A stretch of DNA of 61,437 nt from M55B129 sp034189085. GTDB taxonomy: Bacteria; Bacillota; Dethiobacteria; DTU022. The notes beneath the pieces are model-generated. The model was not told the DNA's origin. It worked only from the letters and a program-made list of their open reading frames with translations, and searched no databases. Of the stretch, positions 34,504-42,799 are shown piece by piece. The position numbers and the translations under genes are program-made. How positions within the stretch are numbered: the stretch's first letter is position 1; every line of letters starts with the position of its first letter. The DNA is taken from contig JAXHVH010000009.1 in the NCBI GenBank assembly GCA_034189085.1, positions 1 through 61,437 of the forward strand, given 5' to 3'.

Positions 34504-35622
34504 TCACTGTGTCCCCGCGTCCTTGCAGCGGACGATCTCCCTGTAGAGGTTGACCGTCTCCTCGACCATCCGCTCCAGGGTAAAATATTCCCGGTAACGC
34601 CTGCGCCCCTCTGCACCCATTTCCCGGCGCAGTTCAGGTTTGCTCAGCAGTTCTGATAGGGCTTCGCGTAGCCGCCCCGTATCGCCAGGCGGAAATAGAA
34701 AACCGTTTTGGCCTTCTCTAACCGCCTCTTTCACCCCGCCTGCATCCGAAGCAACCACCGGCAAACCGGCCCTCATCGCCTCAAGAATGCTCAGGGGGAA
34801 TCCTTCCCGCCTGGAGCTGAGGACGAAGATCTGGTTACAGGCTAAAATTTCCTGCACGTCCCTTCGCATCCCTAAAAATTCCACCCTATCTCCCATGCCC
34901 AGCTCTTCAACCAGCTTTTCCGCTTCAAGCCTGCCCCTTCCCTCGCCGACAAGCTCCAGGGACCACTGCAGATCCTTCAACCCGCTTAAAGCTTTAAGCA
35001 CAGTCAGATGATCCTTCGGTGCGGCAAAGCGGGCCACCATCACTATCCCCGGCGGTTCGGCACCCGGATCTGCCAGACCCTGTTCTTCAATATCGGGCAG
35101 CCCGTTATGAATAACAACCATCTTTTCTCCGGATATAACCTTCAGGGCAGCCGCCGTCTCGCGTTCGCTTTCGGCAACCACGATCACCCGGTCCCCCAGG
35201 CGCGCAAAAATTTTCTCCACAAAACGGTAAAGCCGCCCGGCGGCGCTCTTCTCCCTGCCGGTAAAGAGAAACCCGTGTGAAGTGTGGACGACCGGCCGCC
35301 CCAGGGAACGGGCCGCCCACCGGCCCAGCAACCCGGCCTTGTTTGAATGGGTGGCCACCAGGTCAGGCTGCAGCTCCTGCAGGACAGAGCTTATCTCCCG
35401 CAAAGCCCGCCGGTCCTGCCATGGCCTGATGGGATGAACCAGATCTTTCAACAGCCGGTATGGCACCTTTCTTTCATCAAGCTGTTCGAAGAGCACTCCT
35501 CCGGCACCGGCCAGAACAATGACCTGCTCTCCCCGGTCCTGCAGGGCAGCCGCAAGGTCGCGGACATGAACCTGGGCCCCGCCAAGATCGTCAGCCCTGG
35601 TGATGATAAGAGCTATTTTAAT
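34504..35622 (-). CDS. GT4 glycosyltransferase with apparent ATT start
   Basis: The full reading frame gives 372 residues. The C-terminal half is a typical GT4 (IVMVARFAAPKDHL, VEFLGMRRDVQEIL, LSSRREGFPLSILEAMRAGLPVVASDAGG). A start at 35496 would remove the first Rossmann strand. In frame upstream, 35620-35622 is ATT followed by KIALIITRADDLGGAQVH, the normal GT4 opening, with GGGGAGG seven bases before it. A stop codon (TGA) closes the frame just upstream and no ATG, GTG or TTG is available. ATT initiation, as known for infC, or a base error is implied. Confidence 0.85.
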   Translation of the reverse strand: MKIALIITRADDLGGAQVHVRDLAAALQDRGEQVIVLAGAGGVLFEQLDERKVPYRLLKDLVHPIRPWQDRRALREISSVLQELQPDLVATHSNKAGLLGRWAARSLGRPVVHTSHGFLFTGREKSAAGRLYRFVEKIFARLGDRVIVVAESERETAAALKVISGEKMVVIHNGLPDIEEQGLADPGAEPPGIVMVARFAAPKDHLTVLKALSGLKDLQWSLELVGEGRGRLEAEKLVEELGMGDRVEFLGMRRDVQEILACNQIFVLSSRREGFPLSILEAMRAGLPVVASDAGGVKEAVREGQNGFLFPPGDTGRLREALSELLSKPELRREMGAEGRRRYREYFTLERMVEETVNLYREIVRCKDAGTQ

Positions 35623-35828
35623 ATTTTTTCCTCCCCATCAACATCTTCTGTGTTTTCAAAATACCATCTGGCCAAATATTGAATCCCGCTATCTATTTCT
35701 ATAAAAGCTGCCGCAAACTTACATCGATTGCGAACAGATGCCAGTTTCTATCATCTCAAAAACTAGCCAATACCTTCAAAAACAAAGCCAATTTCGATTT
35801 CGATCCCGAACCAGCTGTCGATCCCGCT

Positions 35829-37229
35829 CTACCGGCCGATTCCGCTGTATTTGAAGCCACATCCCGCCAGTTCTTCGGCGTCAAGCATGTTACGGCCGTC
35901 AACCAGAACCTGCCTGTTCATCAGGGAGCCAATCTCAGGCCAGGGAAGATGGCTGAACTCTTCCCAGTCAGTGAGAATAACCAGGGCGTCGCTGTCCCGG
36001 GCCGCGTCTTCCACTGTGCGGCAGTAAACTACATCCTGATGGGGAAAAGTCTGCCTGTATTTATTTTCCGCCACCGGATCATAAGTTTTAACCCGCGCTC
36101 CCATATCCAGAAGCATGCGGATCACCTCGATGGCCGGTGATTCCCTGATATCGTCTGTATTCGGTTTAAATGCCAGCCCCAGCACCCCCACAGTGCTGCC
36201 GCGGATCACCTTCAGCATCTCCTGCAGCTTCTCGATTACCCTGACCTTCTGGCGATAGTTGACCTCCAGGGCTGCCTGGACCATCTGCAGATCACAGTTA
36301 TACTGCCCGGCAGTAAAGAGGATCGAGCGGACATCTTTGGGGAAACAGCTGCCGCCCCAGCCAACTCCGGCATTGAGAAAACCGGGTCCGATCCGCCGGT
36401 CCAGGCCGATTCCCTTGGCCACCTCCGTGATATCAGCTCCCACTTTTTCAGCGATGGCCGCAAATTCGTTAATAAAAGATATCTTCATTGCCAGGAAGGA
36501 ATTGGCCGTATACTTGATCAGTTCGGCGCTGGTGGGACTGGTGGTCACCAGGGCAGGCAGGTTATAACCCTCCGGCCGCGGCACAGCCTGAGGCGGTATG
36601 AAAGTCTGTTCCAGGATAGGCGCATACATCTGGCGGATTAAATTAAGGGCCTGCATATCCTCCGTCCCCACCACAATACGGTCCGGGTAGAGAGTGTCGT
36701 GCAGGGCATTCCCTTCCCTTAGAAACTCGGGATTGGAAGCAACAGAAAAGCAGCAGCTCTCGCCCCGTTTCTCCAGCTCTTCTTTGATCACCGTCTCCAC
36801 CCGGCGGGCCGTTCCGATAGGCACTGTTGACTTGTTAACAATCACCGGGGGCTTCTCTGGATCCATGGCCCGGCCGATTTCGCGGGCCACAGCTTCCACG
36901 TAGCTCAGGTCGGTATCGCCGTTGCTTTTTGCCGGCGTGCCCACGGCAATGATCACAATATCGGCACCGGGCAGGGGCGAGAGCAGGTCGTCGGTGAAAC
37001 TAACCGCCCCCTCGTCATCCGTAATCAACTCTTCCAGGCCCGGTTCATAGATAGTCGATATCCCTCGTTCCAGCTTATCAATGATGGCCCGGTCCTTGTC
37101 CACGCAGGTAACCCGGTGGCCGATATAGCCGAGAGCCACCCCCGTAGTAAGGCCCACATAACCGGTGCCCACTATAACAATGTTCAGTTTTTCGGCATCC
37201 TTCAAATCCAGTTCATCCTTCCCAAGCAA
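35829..37229 (-). CDS. ugd: UDP-glucose 6-dehydrogenase
   Basis: This 466-residue enzyme oxidises UDP-glucose to UDP-glucuronate with two NAD+. The N-terminal NAD fold is NIVIVGTGYVGLTTGVAL. NKSTVPIGTA, the active cysteine segment GVGWGGSCFPKDVR and the C-terminal GLAFKPNTDDIRESPA follow. The product could feed the epimerase at 16626. The TTG at 37229 gives about 15 extra residues before the fold; a TTG at 37205 with AGGA upstream is an alternative. Both flanking gaps (35623-35828 and 37230-37375) show no gene. Confidence 0.95.
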   Translation of the reverse strand: MLGKDELDLKDAEKLNIVIVGTGYVGLTTGVALGYIGHRVTCVDKDRAIIDKLERGISTIYEPGLEELITDDEGAVSFTDDLLSPLPGADIVIIAVGTPAKSNGDTDLSYVEAVAREIGRAMDPEKPPVIVNKSTVPIGTARRVETVIKEELEKRGESCCFSVASNPEFLREGNALHDTLYPDRIVVGTEDMQALNLIRQMYAPILEQTFIPPQAVPRPEGYNLPALVTTSPTSAELIKYTANSFLAMKISFINEFAAIAEKVGADITEVAKGIGLDRRIGPGFLNAGVGWGGSCFPKDVRSILFTAGQYNCDLQMVQAALEVNYRQKVRVIEKLQEMLKVIRGSTVGVLGLAFKPNTDDIRESPAIEVIRMLLDMGARVKTYDPVAENKYRQTFPHQDVVYCRTVEDAARDSDALVILTDWEEFSHLPWPEIGSLMNRQVLVDGRNMLDAEELAGCGFKYSGIGR

Positions 37230-37375
37230 ACTTCAACAATGGAAAACGGTTCGTTTTTTTCTTTGGCCCATCAAACAGTGGTTATGATTAACAATGCTGG
37301 ACCTCAATTTTTCCACTTCAACCAGCAGTTATAAAGCATGCTTAAAATCCAGTTGAAATATTTTTGACCAAATTT

Positions 37376-38290
37376 TTAAGCTTTCTTGAGCTTTGCCTTC
37401 CACCACTTAACCGTCTCTTTCATTCCCTCTTGCAGGCTGTAGCGGGGCATCCAGCCCACTTCCCGGTTCAGCCGCTCGGTATTGGCCAGCAGCAGTGAAG
37501 GGTCGTCCTCCGCTGCCGCAATTGCCCCCAGCCTTATTTTTCCTTCTTTTTCCACAAGCTCACCGACCAGCATGATCAGATCTTTCAAGGCAACCGGGCT
37601 GCCGGAGGCAATATTAACCGGACCGGTCACTTCGCTTTCCAGCAGGGCCACCAGGGCCGCCGCTGCGTCCCGGATATAGAGATAATCGCGGATCTGCTCC
37701 CCGTGAGTGCAGAAGGCATCTTCATTCTTCAGCAGGGCTGAAATTACCGAGGGCACCAGGCGGTCTTCATGCTCGCCCGGCCCGTATAAAAAAAAGAGCC
37801 TGCCCCAGGCGGTGCTCAAATTTGCCTCGTGCCCGGCTGCAGTGGTAATGTCGTGAAGGGCATTCTTGCAGGTCCCATAAAGAGTAGCCGGTTTTAAGGG
37901 GGTAAGATTTTCAGTGCAATAACCGTAATCCCAATCATATTCAGCACAGCTGCCGGCCATCACCGCCCGCCGTCCGCCACTTTCGATAAAATCATCCAGC
38001 AGTCCCAGGCTGGACTTTACCCAGTGCAAATTTTCCAGCGAACTCCAGTAAACCCCGTGAGTCACATCCCAGGCCAGGTGCAGCATATACTCCGGCTGTA
38101 CCTCGGCCATCAATCTCAGAACATGTTCCCCGTTATGCAGGTCGGCGTGGTGCCATTCCACATCCTCACGATAGTCATTCCACCGGCCCCTGGAACTAAC
38201 CGCATGGACATTGAAGCCCCTTTCCAGCAGCGCTCCCAGGCAATGGGCACCTACAAAACCACGCGCTCCCGTAAGCAAAACTTTTTTCAT
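37376..38290 (-). CDS. NAD-dependent SDR sugar reductase/epimerase
   Basis: The protein has about 304 residues. KKVLLTGARGFVGAHCLGALL is the nucleotide fold. AGSCAEYDWDYGYCTE and YGTCKNALHDI contain the catalytic Tyr/Lys, and INIASG-like PVNIASGSPVALKDL closes the substrate domain. Its position beside a 3,5-epimerase-like protein suggests that it reduces the 4-keto group of a CDP-6-deoxyhexose, making the final CDP sugar. ATG 38290 overlaps the preceding stop as ATGA, which is better than the 38350 start. Confidence 0.85.
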   Translation of the reverse strand: MKKVLLTGARGFVGAHCLGALLERGFNVHAVSSRGRWNDYREDVEWHHADLHNGEHVLRLMAEVQPEYMLHLAWDVTHGVYWSSLENLHWVKSSLGLLDDFIESGGRRAVMAGSCAEYDWDYGYCTENLTPLKPATLYGTCKNALHDITTAAGHEANLSTAWGRLFFLYGPGEHEDRLVPSVISALLKNEDAFCTHGEQIRDYLYIRDAAAALVALLESEVTGPVNIASGSPVALKDLIMLVGELVEKEGKIRLGAIAAAEDDPSLLLANTERLNREVGWMPRYSLQEGMKETVKWWKAKLKKA

Positions 38291-38817
38291 CCTTGATAAT
38301 CCGGCAGTTGCCGATCCTTTTCCGAAATAACCGGATCGGACAGGGGCCATTTAATGCCGAATGCCGGATCGTTCCACCTCACTCCCCGGGCATATTCTGG
38401 TGCATAAAACTGCGACATGAGGTAATGAACAGCCGTATCATCCTCCAGCGTCTGGAAACCGTGGGCAAACCCCTCCGGCACATAGAGCAGGCGCCTGTTA
38501 TCAGCGCTCAGTTCCACCCCCAGCCACCGGCAGCAGGTTTCCGATTGCGGGCGCAGGTCGATAATTACATCATACAGCGAACCGCGGACGCACTGGACCA
38601 CCCTGACTTCGGCCATCGGTTCCACCTGGTAGTGCATCCCCCGCAGGGTACCCCTTTTACTGTTCCGGGATAGATTGGCCTGGGCTACATTAAAATTCAA
38701 TCCCTGGCGGGCAAATTCCTGCCGGCAGAAAGTGCGGGCAAAAAAGCCTCTTTCATCTTCCACCGCTTCCAGCTCCAGCAGGTAAGCCCCACCCAGATTT
38801 GTTTCTTTAAACTTCAT
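38287..38817 (-). CDS. RfbC-like 3,5-epimerase (cupin)
   Basis: The 176-residue protein belongs to the dTDP-4-dehydrorhamnose 3,5-epimerase family. Seen are the DERGFFARTFCRQEFA opening, the catalytic His in GTLRGMHYQ, CVRGSLYDVIIDLR and YVPEGFAHGFQTLED. In this context no dTDP-glucose genes are present, whereas CDP-glucose genes are, so the substrate is more likely a CDP-4-keto-6-deoxyhexose. Similar proteins act as 3- or 5-epimerases in branched-sugar pathways. It is translationally coupled to the next SDR gene. Confidence 0.9.
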   Translation of the reverse strand: MKFKETNLGGAYLLELEAVEDERGFFARTFCRQEFARQGLNFNVAQANLSRNSKRGTLRGMHYQVEPMAEVRVVQCVRGSLYDVIIDLRPQSETCCRWLGVELSADNRRLLYVPEGFAHGFQTLEDDTAVHYLMSQFYAPEYARGVRWNDPAFGIKWPLSDPVISEKDRQLPDYQG

Positions 38818-38986
38818 TAATCATCAGTCCCTCCAATCCTGCCAAAACAAAAAGGTTAACTAAAAATAAATAACCGGCCTTTTTTAACAAACTTTACCCT
38901 GACCGGTCCACTCCTTAATATACCCACATTGGATTCTTTAACTTTCACCTGCCGTGTGCATCCCTCACGGGACCTGGCAATATTCT

Positions 38987-39532
38987 CTACCGGAAAAAGA
39001 CAACCCGTATTTCTCCCACTGCTGGCTCCATGTCATCAATAAGAACCAGGACCTCTTCGGACTGCTCCATGTTGAGCTCCCCGCCGCTCGTTTTGATCAT
39101 CTCAATTGTTCCCTTTACTTTCTCTTTCAGCTGCTCCAGTTTATCCAGGGCTGCCAGCACCTCGCTTCCTTCCAGCAACCATTCCTTTTCTCCACGCACC
39201 ACTACCACCTGCCAGGCAGCAATTTCCTCGTCGGTGGGGAAATCACCATTCCTGTAACGGTTATCAATCTCCGCCAGCTTTCCCTGCTGTTCCTTTAGCC
39301 AGCCTATTCTTTCCTCGTCATAGCGCAGCGGAAGCTCCTCCTGGTAGGGTTCCCTGATCCAGCCCTGCAGATCGGGTTTAAGATCAAGCAGCGCCCCGGT
39401 CATCTCTTCAATATATTGATCTAGCGCCACCAGGTCAGCCTGGTCAAACTCTTCCTCCACAACCTCTTCGCTGCACCCGCTGAACAGAGCAAAAACCGCG
39501 GCAAGGGCCATGAGCACAAAAACTCTTTTCAC
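38987..39532 (-). CDS. Lipoprotein of unknown function
   Basis: The 181-residue protein has a signal peptide (KRVFVLMALAAVFALF) ending in a lipobox FSGC at residues 17-20, so it should be anchored on the outer face of the membrane. The mature part is acidic and mostly helical, with no domain that I recognise (VEEEFDQADLVALDQYIEEM at the start). It lies 20 bases downstream of the C-methyltransferase gene, inside the CDP-sugar genes, so it may be linked to glycan assembly or attachment. A weakly supported 38818-38986 gap follows with no gene. Confidence 0.75.
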   Translation of the reverse strand: MKRVFVLMALAAVFALFSGCSEEVVEEEFDQADLVALDQYIEEMTGALLDLKPDLQGWIREPYQEELPLRYDEERIGWLKEQQGKLAEIDNRYRNGDFPTDEEIAAWQVVVVRGEKEWLLEGSEVLAALDKLEQLKEKVKGTIEMIKTSGGELNMEQSEEVLVLIDDMEPAVGEIRVVFFR

Positions 39533-39552
39533 CGGACCACCCCTTAAAATAT

Positions 39553-40872
39553 TTATAAAACTTCCACCTGCGGGATGAAAACGACAAAACGGCCCCCCCA
39601 GCCCCTGATTCTCTTCATCTGCCCGGCAATTTCTTCCCGCAGATTCCAGGGAAGAATGAGCAGATAATCCGGCTCAGTCTCGAATATTTTTTCCGGTTCG
39701 TAGACGGGAATGCGGCTGCCCGGCAGGTAAAGGCCCTGCTTGTGGGGACTCCTGTCGACAGTATAATCGATAAAGTCAGTGCCAATGCCGCAGTAATTGA
39801 GCAATGTATTGCCCTTGGCCGGGGCTCCGTAACCGGCAATAGTCCTGCCTTCATCCTTCATCCCAATCAAAAATTTTAGAATTTCTCTCTTTACCTTTTT
39901 CACCTTCGCATTAAAAGCCCGGTAAGTTTCCAGATCCAGGAGGCCTTTTTCCTTTTCAGTTTCAAGCAGCTCTTCCAGCCTGCCCGTGGGCCTGCGCCCA
40001 TTATTTTCTTCATGAGCAGCAAAAATGCGCAGCGACCCGCCGTGAGTGGGGAGCAATTCTACATCGAAGAGAGGAAGTCTGTGAGCGGCAAAGATCCGGG
40101 CGGCTGTGCTCAGGGAGTAATAGGAATAATGTTCGTGGTAGATAGTGTCGAACTGGTTCTGCTCCATCAGGCTCAGCAGATGGGGGAATTCCATGCTGAT
40201 CACCCCGTCGGGCTTGAGCAGCTTTTTCAACCCCTCCAGGAGATCGTTGGTACCGGGTATATGGGCCAGGACATTATTGCCGATGAGCAGATCAGCCTCT
40301 TTCCCTGCCGCTGCCAGCTCTCCGGCCAGCCTCCTGTCAAAGAAACTGGCCACCGTTTCAATGCCCTGCTCCCGGGCAACCGCAGCAACATTGGCCGCCG
40401 GCTCTATCCCTAAGGAAGGGATACCCGCTTCCATAAAAAAACGCAGCAGATAGCCATCGTTACTGCCTATTTCGACAACTCTGCTGTTGCTGTCAAGTTT
40501 AAATTTTTTAATTGCTTCCCCGGCAAAATCTTCGGCATGCTTCAACCAGCTGTCGGAGTAAGAAGAAAAATAAGCGTATTCGCTAAAAATATCCTGCGGC
40601 CTGCCCTGTTCAGTAAGCTGAACCAGGAAGCATTCAGGGCAAACATAAACATGCAGGGGGTAAAATGGCTCCATTTGATCAAGGTCGGCTTCTTTAAGGT
40701 AAGAATTGGCCAGAGGTGAAGCCCCGAGGTCTACAAATGTATCTGTAAGCGGCGTCCCACAAAAGCGGCACCGCTTTTCTTCCCCATTGCCAGTGCCCAT
40801 CAAAGCCTCCGATCCCAATTCCACCCCTTTTTTATCCGCATCAAATAGCTCTCTCCGCCCGGTCACAGTCAT
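39553..40872 (-). CDS. SAM-dependent sugar C-methyltransferase
   Basis: The 439-residue protein has three parts: a zinc-binding N-terminus (CRFCGTPL, then CPECFLVQL), a SAM fold (VVEIGSNDGYLLRFF) and a C-terminal domain (GYGAPAKGNTLLNYCG). This is the architecture of TylC3/NovU-type 3-C-methyltransferases acting on 4-keto-6-deoxy nucleotide sugars. With rfbF, rfbG, the 3,5-epimerase-like protein and the SDR nearby, a CDP-3-C-methyl-6-deoxyhexose is the likely product. ATG 40872 is used. ATG 40800, with GGAGG five bases upstream, is an equally plausible start. Confidence 0.88.
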   Translation of the reverse strand: MTVTGRRELFDADKKGVELGSEALMGTGNGEEKRCRFCGTPLTDTFVDLGASPLANSYLKEADLDQMEPFYPLHVYVCPECFLVQLTEQGRPQDIFSEYAYFSSYSDSWLKHAEDFAGEAIKKFKLDSNSRVVEIGSNDGYLLRFFMEAGIPSLGIEPAANVAAVAREQGIETVASFFDRRLAGELAAAGKEADLLIGNNVLAHIPGTNDLLEGLKKLLKPDGVISMEFPHLLSLMEQNQFDTIYHEHYSYYSLSTAARIFAAHRLPLFDVELLPTHGGSLRIFAAHEENNGRRPTGRLEELLETEKEKGLLDLETYRAFNAKVKKVKREILKFLIGMKDEGRTIAGYGAPAKGNTLLNYCGIGTDFIDYTVDRSPHKQGLYLPGSRIPVYEPEKIFETEPDYLLILPWNLREEIAGQMKRIRGWGGRFVVFIPQVEVL

Positions 40873-41000
40873 ATTAAGGCGCTCTCCTTACTCTTTTATG
40901 CGGTAAGGGATTAATACGCTTTGCCTTTTAAAAAATGCATATGACGATGATCTTCATCTTCCACCGCCCTGCTCATCGATTCGCTCGATCTATTTCCCTT

Positions 41001-41687
41001 TTAATTGACCAGCGGTGCCTCTACAGGAGCAGGAACAACTTCCTCCAGGGCCCCCCTAACCATAAGCCGGTAATCAGGGTTGGAAACATGCGGCGGCTCG
41101 CAGGTCTGCAGGGTAATAGCCGGATAATCGGTGCTGTAGATTGGCGACCAGTCGTATTTATCAAAGACTCTCACCCACTCGACCTTGTAATGGAACCGGT
41201 AGCCGGCAACATCAAGATATATATCATCGCCCGCTTCCAGCTTGTCCAGGTTGAGAAAGAAATTCCACCGTCCTGCCCGGTGGCCGGCAAAAGCCACATT
41301 GCCACCTTCAGTGCTTGGCAGGTCGCTCATCTGGAAATGGGCCGGGCCCTGATCAAGCAGCTGTCTATCGAAAACATCGCCATCTCCTACTGTCATTAGA
41401 TCGGTATCAATAGCCGGAATAACCAGGCGCATCGGCTCCCATTCCTTGATTTCAATAACTTCTTCTGTTTCTTCCTCCTGGTGTTCAATGTCCCGGAAGC
41501 CCGCTGTTGCTTCGTATGCTTCGCGCAGCTGATTCTGACGGTATCTAACTATCAGGTACTGTGCTCCCGTGTAACCCAGGATCCCCAGTCCGGCAATGAT
41601 CAGCACGGCCGCCGCAATACGGTAAAATCTGTTCGAACCGCTCGGCTTCTTCTTTTTTTTCTGTTCCTTTCTTGATTCTTTCATCAT
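41001..41687 (-). CDS. Sortase (class D/E-like transpeptidase)
   Basis: The 228-residue protein has a lysine-rich cytoplasmic N-terminus (KKKKKPS), one membrane helix near residues 24-46 and a sortase fold. Catalytic residues are visible: His in NVAFAGHRAG, Cys in ITLQTCEPPH and Arg in YRLMVRGAL. It would cleave a sorting signal and join a protein to the wall or to another subunit. No LPXTG-like protein appears in the window, so its substrate is elsewhere or has a divergent signal. The first ATG is preceded by GGGAGG. Confidence 0.92.
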   Translation of the reverse strand: MMKESRKEQKKKKKPSGSNRFYRIAAAVLIIAGLGILGYTGAQYLIVRYRQNQLREAYEATAGFRDIEHQEEETEEVIEIKEWEPMRLVIPAIDTDLMTVGDGDVFDRQLLDQGPAHFQMSDLPSTEGGNVAFAGHRAGRWNFFLNLDKLEAGDDIYLDVAGYRFHYKVEWVRVFDKYDWSPIYSTDYPAITLQTCEPPHVSNPDYRLMVRGALEEVVPAPVEAPLVN

Positions 41688-41712
41688 ATTTCCTCCCTGT
41701 GCTCGTCTTTAT

Positions 41713-42354
41713 CTATTTATTTTTCCCTTCAGGCAACAGACAATCGTAAAAGGCTTTTAGTTCCTCCTCGCTCTCCCGCCCTTCAATAACTTTCACTTTA
41801 TTCTTTTCCTGCTCCGACAGCTGTCCCTCTATTCTGGCAGCGACCGACTTACCCTCCGCTGCAATGGATACCGCTGAAGCCAGAAGGTCTTCTTCTTTTC
41901 TGGCCCGGCTGCGGGCGAAGAGGCCGTCTATAAAACCTCTTTTAGCTTCCTCTTCATCAAATTCTTTCCGCATTTCCAGGACCAGGGGCACTTTTAACTC
42001 CCGGCTCAATTCCTCCCCCGCTATGGCGGTGCTTAAAGGCGGCGCTACAACCAGGATCAGATCCGGCGGCGGCAACATTCGCCCCTGCTGGTCGATCAAG
42101 CGGGCAAATTTTTTATTCCCCTTATTCCATAAATCTTTCAGCCCCATATCCGGGGCATTGAAAGCAACCAGGACCAGCCCTTCTTCTTCCGTCAGCCCGA
42201 TCTTTTTTTCACTGAGGTTAAAATTCATTCCTTCGGCCGGCAAAAAAACCGTTACCCTGTGCTCCTGCTTGACCCAGTATTTGCCGATTTTGATTAAACG
42301 ATCTTCCCGCGGACCGGGCGGATTCAAATGCCGTCCTATTATATAAATATGCAT
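41713..42354 (-). CDS. GT4-like N-terminal domain protein
   Basis: The protein has about 213 residues. HIYIIGRHLNPPGPREDRLI followed by VTVFLPAEG, DLILVVAPPLSTAIAGEELSRELKVPLVLEMR is the acceptor-binding half of a GT-B glycosyltransferase. The donor-binding C-terminal half is absent and the chain ends in a charged helical tail. It parallels the half-enzyme at 27539. I start at ATG 42354 with AAAGG upstream rather than at 42384. It is preceded by a candidate promoter and followed 25 bases later by the sortase. Confidence 0.7.
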   Translation of the reverse strand: MHIYIIGRHLNPPGPREDRLIKIGKYWVKQEHRVTVFLPAEGMNFNLSEKKIGLTEEEGLVLVAFNAPDMGLKDLWNKGNKKFARLIDQQGRMLPPPDLILVVAPPLSTAIAGEELSRELKVPLVLEMRKEFDEEEAKRGFIDGLFARSRARKEEDLLASAVSIAAEGKSVAARIEGQLSEQEKNKVKVIEGRESEEELKAFYDCLLPEGKNK

Positions 42355-42401
42355 ATAATAACCTTTCCATTTAGCCTGCTCCATAAAATCTTTACTTGAC
42401 T

Positions 42402-42407
42402 ATTATA
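42402..42407 (-). promoter_or_regulatory. Candidate -10 element of the sortase/GT transcript
   Basis: On the minus strand TGTATAAT places a consensus -10 hexamer TATAAT here, about 45 bases before the GT-like start. No good -35 element lies at the normal distance, though TG directly before the hexamer may compensate. Confidence 0.45.
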
Positions 42408-42554
42408 CAATATACTGGCGAGCATATCCCCTCACCAATTGCCTATTATTCTGAGCAAAATGATACGGTTTTCTTACTTTCTTATCTTCTAATATTTTTG
42501 TCATGCTATGGTCGTTTATATCCATACCACACTTTTATATATTATAACAATTTA

Positions 42555-42584
42555 CGATATCGTTGTATATATTCCGCGATATCG
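42555..42584. promoter_or_regulatory. Pair of CGATATCG palindromes, operator candidate
   Basis: Two copies of the palindrome CGATATCG (42555-42562 and 42577-42584) are spaced 22 bases centre to centre, about two helical turns. They lie in the 445-base divergent region between the GT-like/sortase genes and the lipoprotein gene. Protein binding is inferred from geometry only. The rest of 42408-42799 is AT-rich and shows no supported gene. Confidence 0.4.
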
Positions 42585-42799
42585 CATCTCAATTTTAAAC
42601 GAAACAAAAACAGCTATTTCATTGCCCATGACAAACTAAAGCGTAATAGCACAAACCTTTTAACACTTGCCCTTTAACTGGTAGGAATTACAAAATTCAT
42701 GTCGAAATATTTAACAAAACCGGGCATGCTAACTGCAATGGATATTCCAACACAACTATTATAGGCCCCCATAATCGAACGGAATAAAGGTGATTCATT

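Noticed and set aside
42396..42677. 93-residue plus-strand frame in the divergent region
   Set aside because: Composition follows AT-rich noncoding DNA, there is no ribosome site, and it covers the likely promoter and operator.
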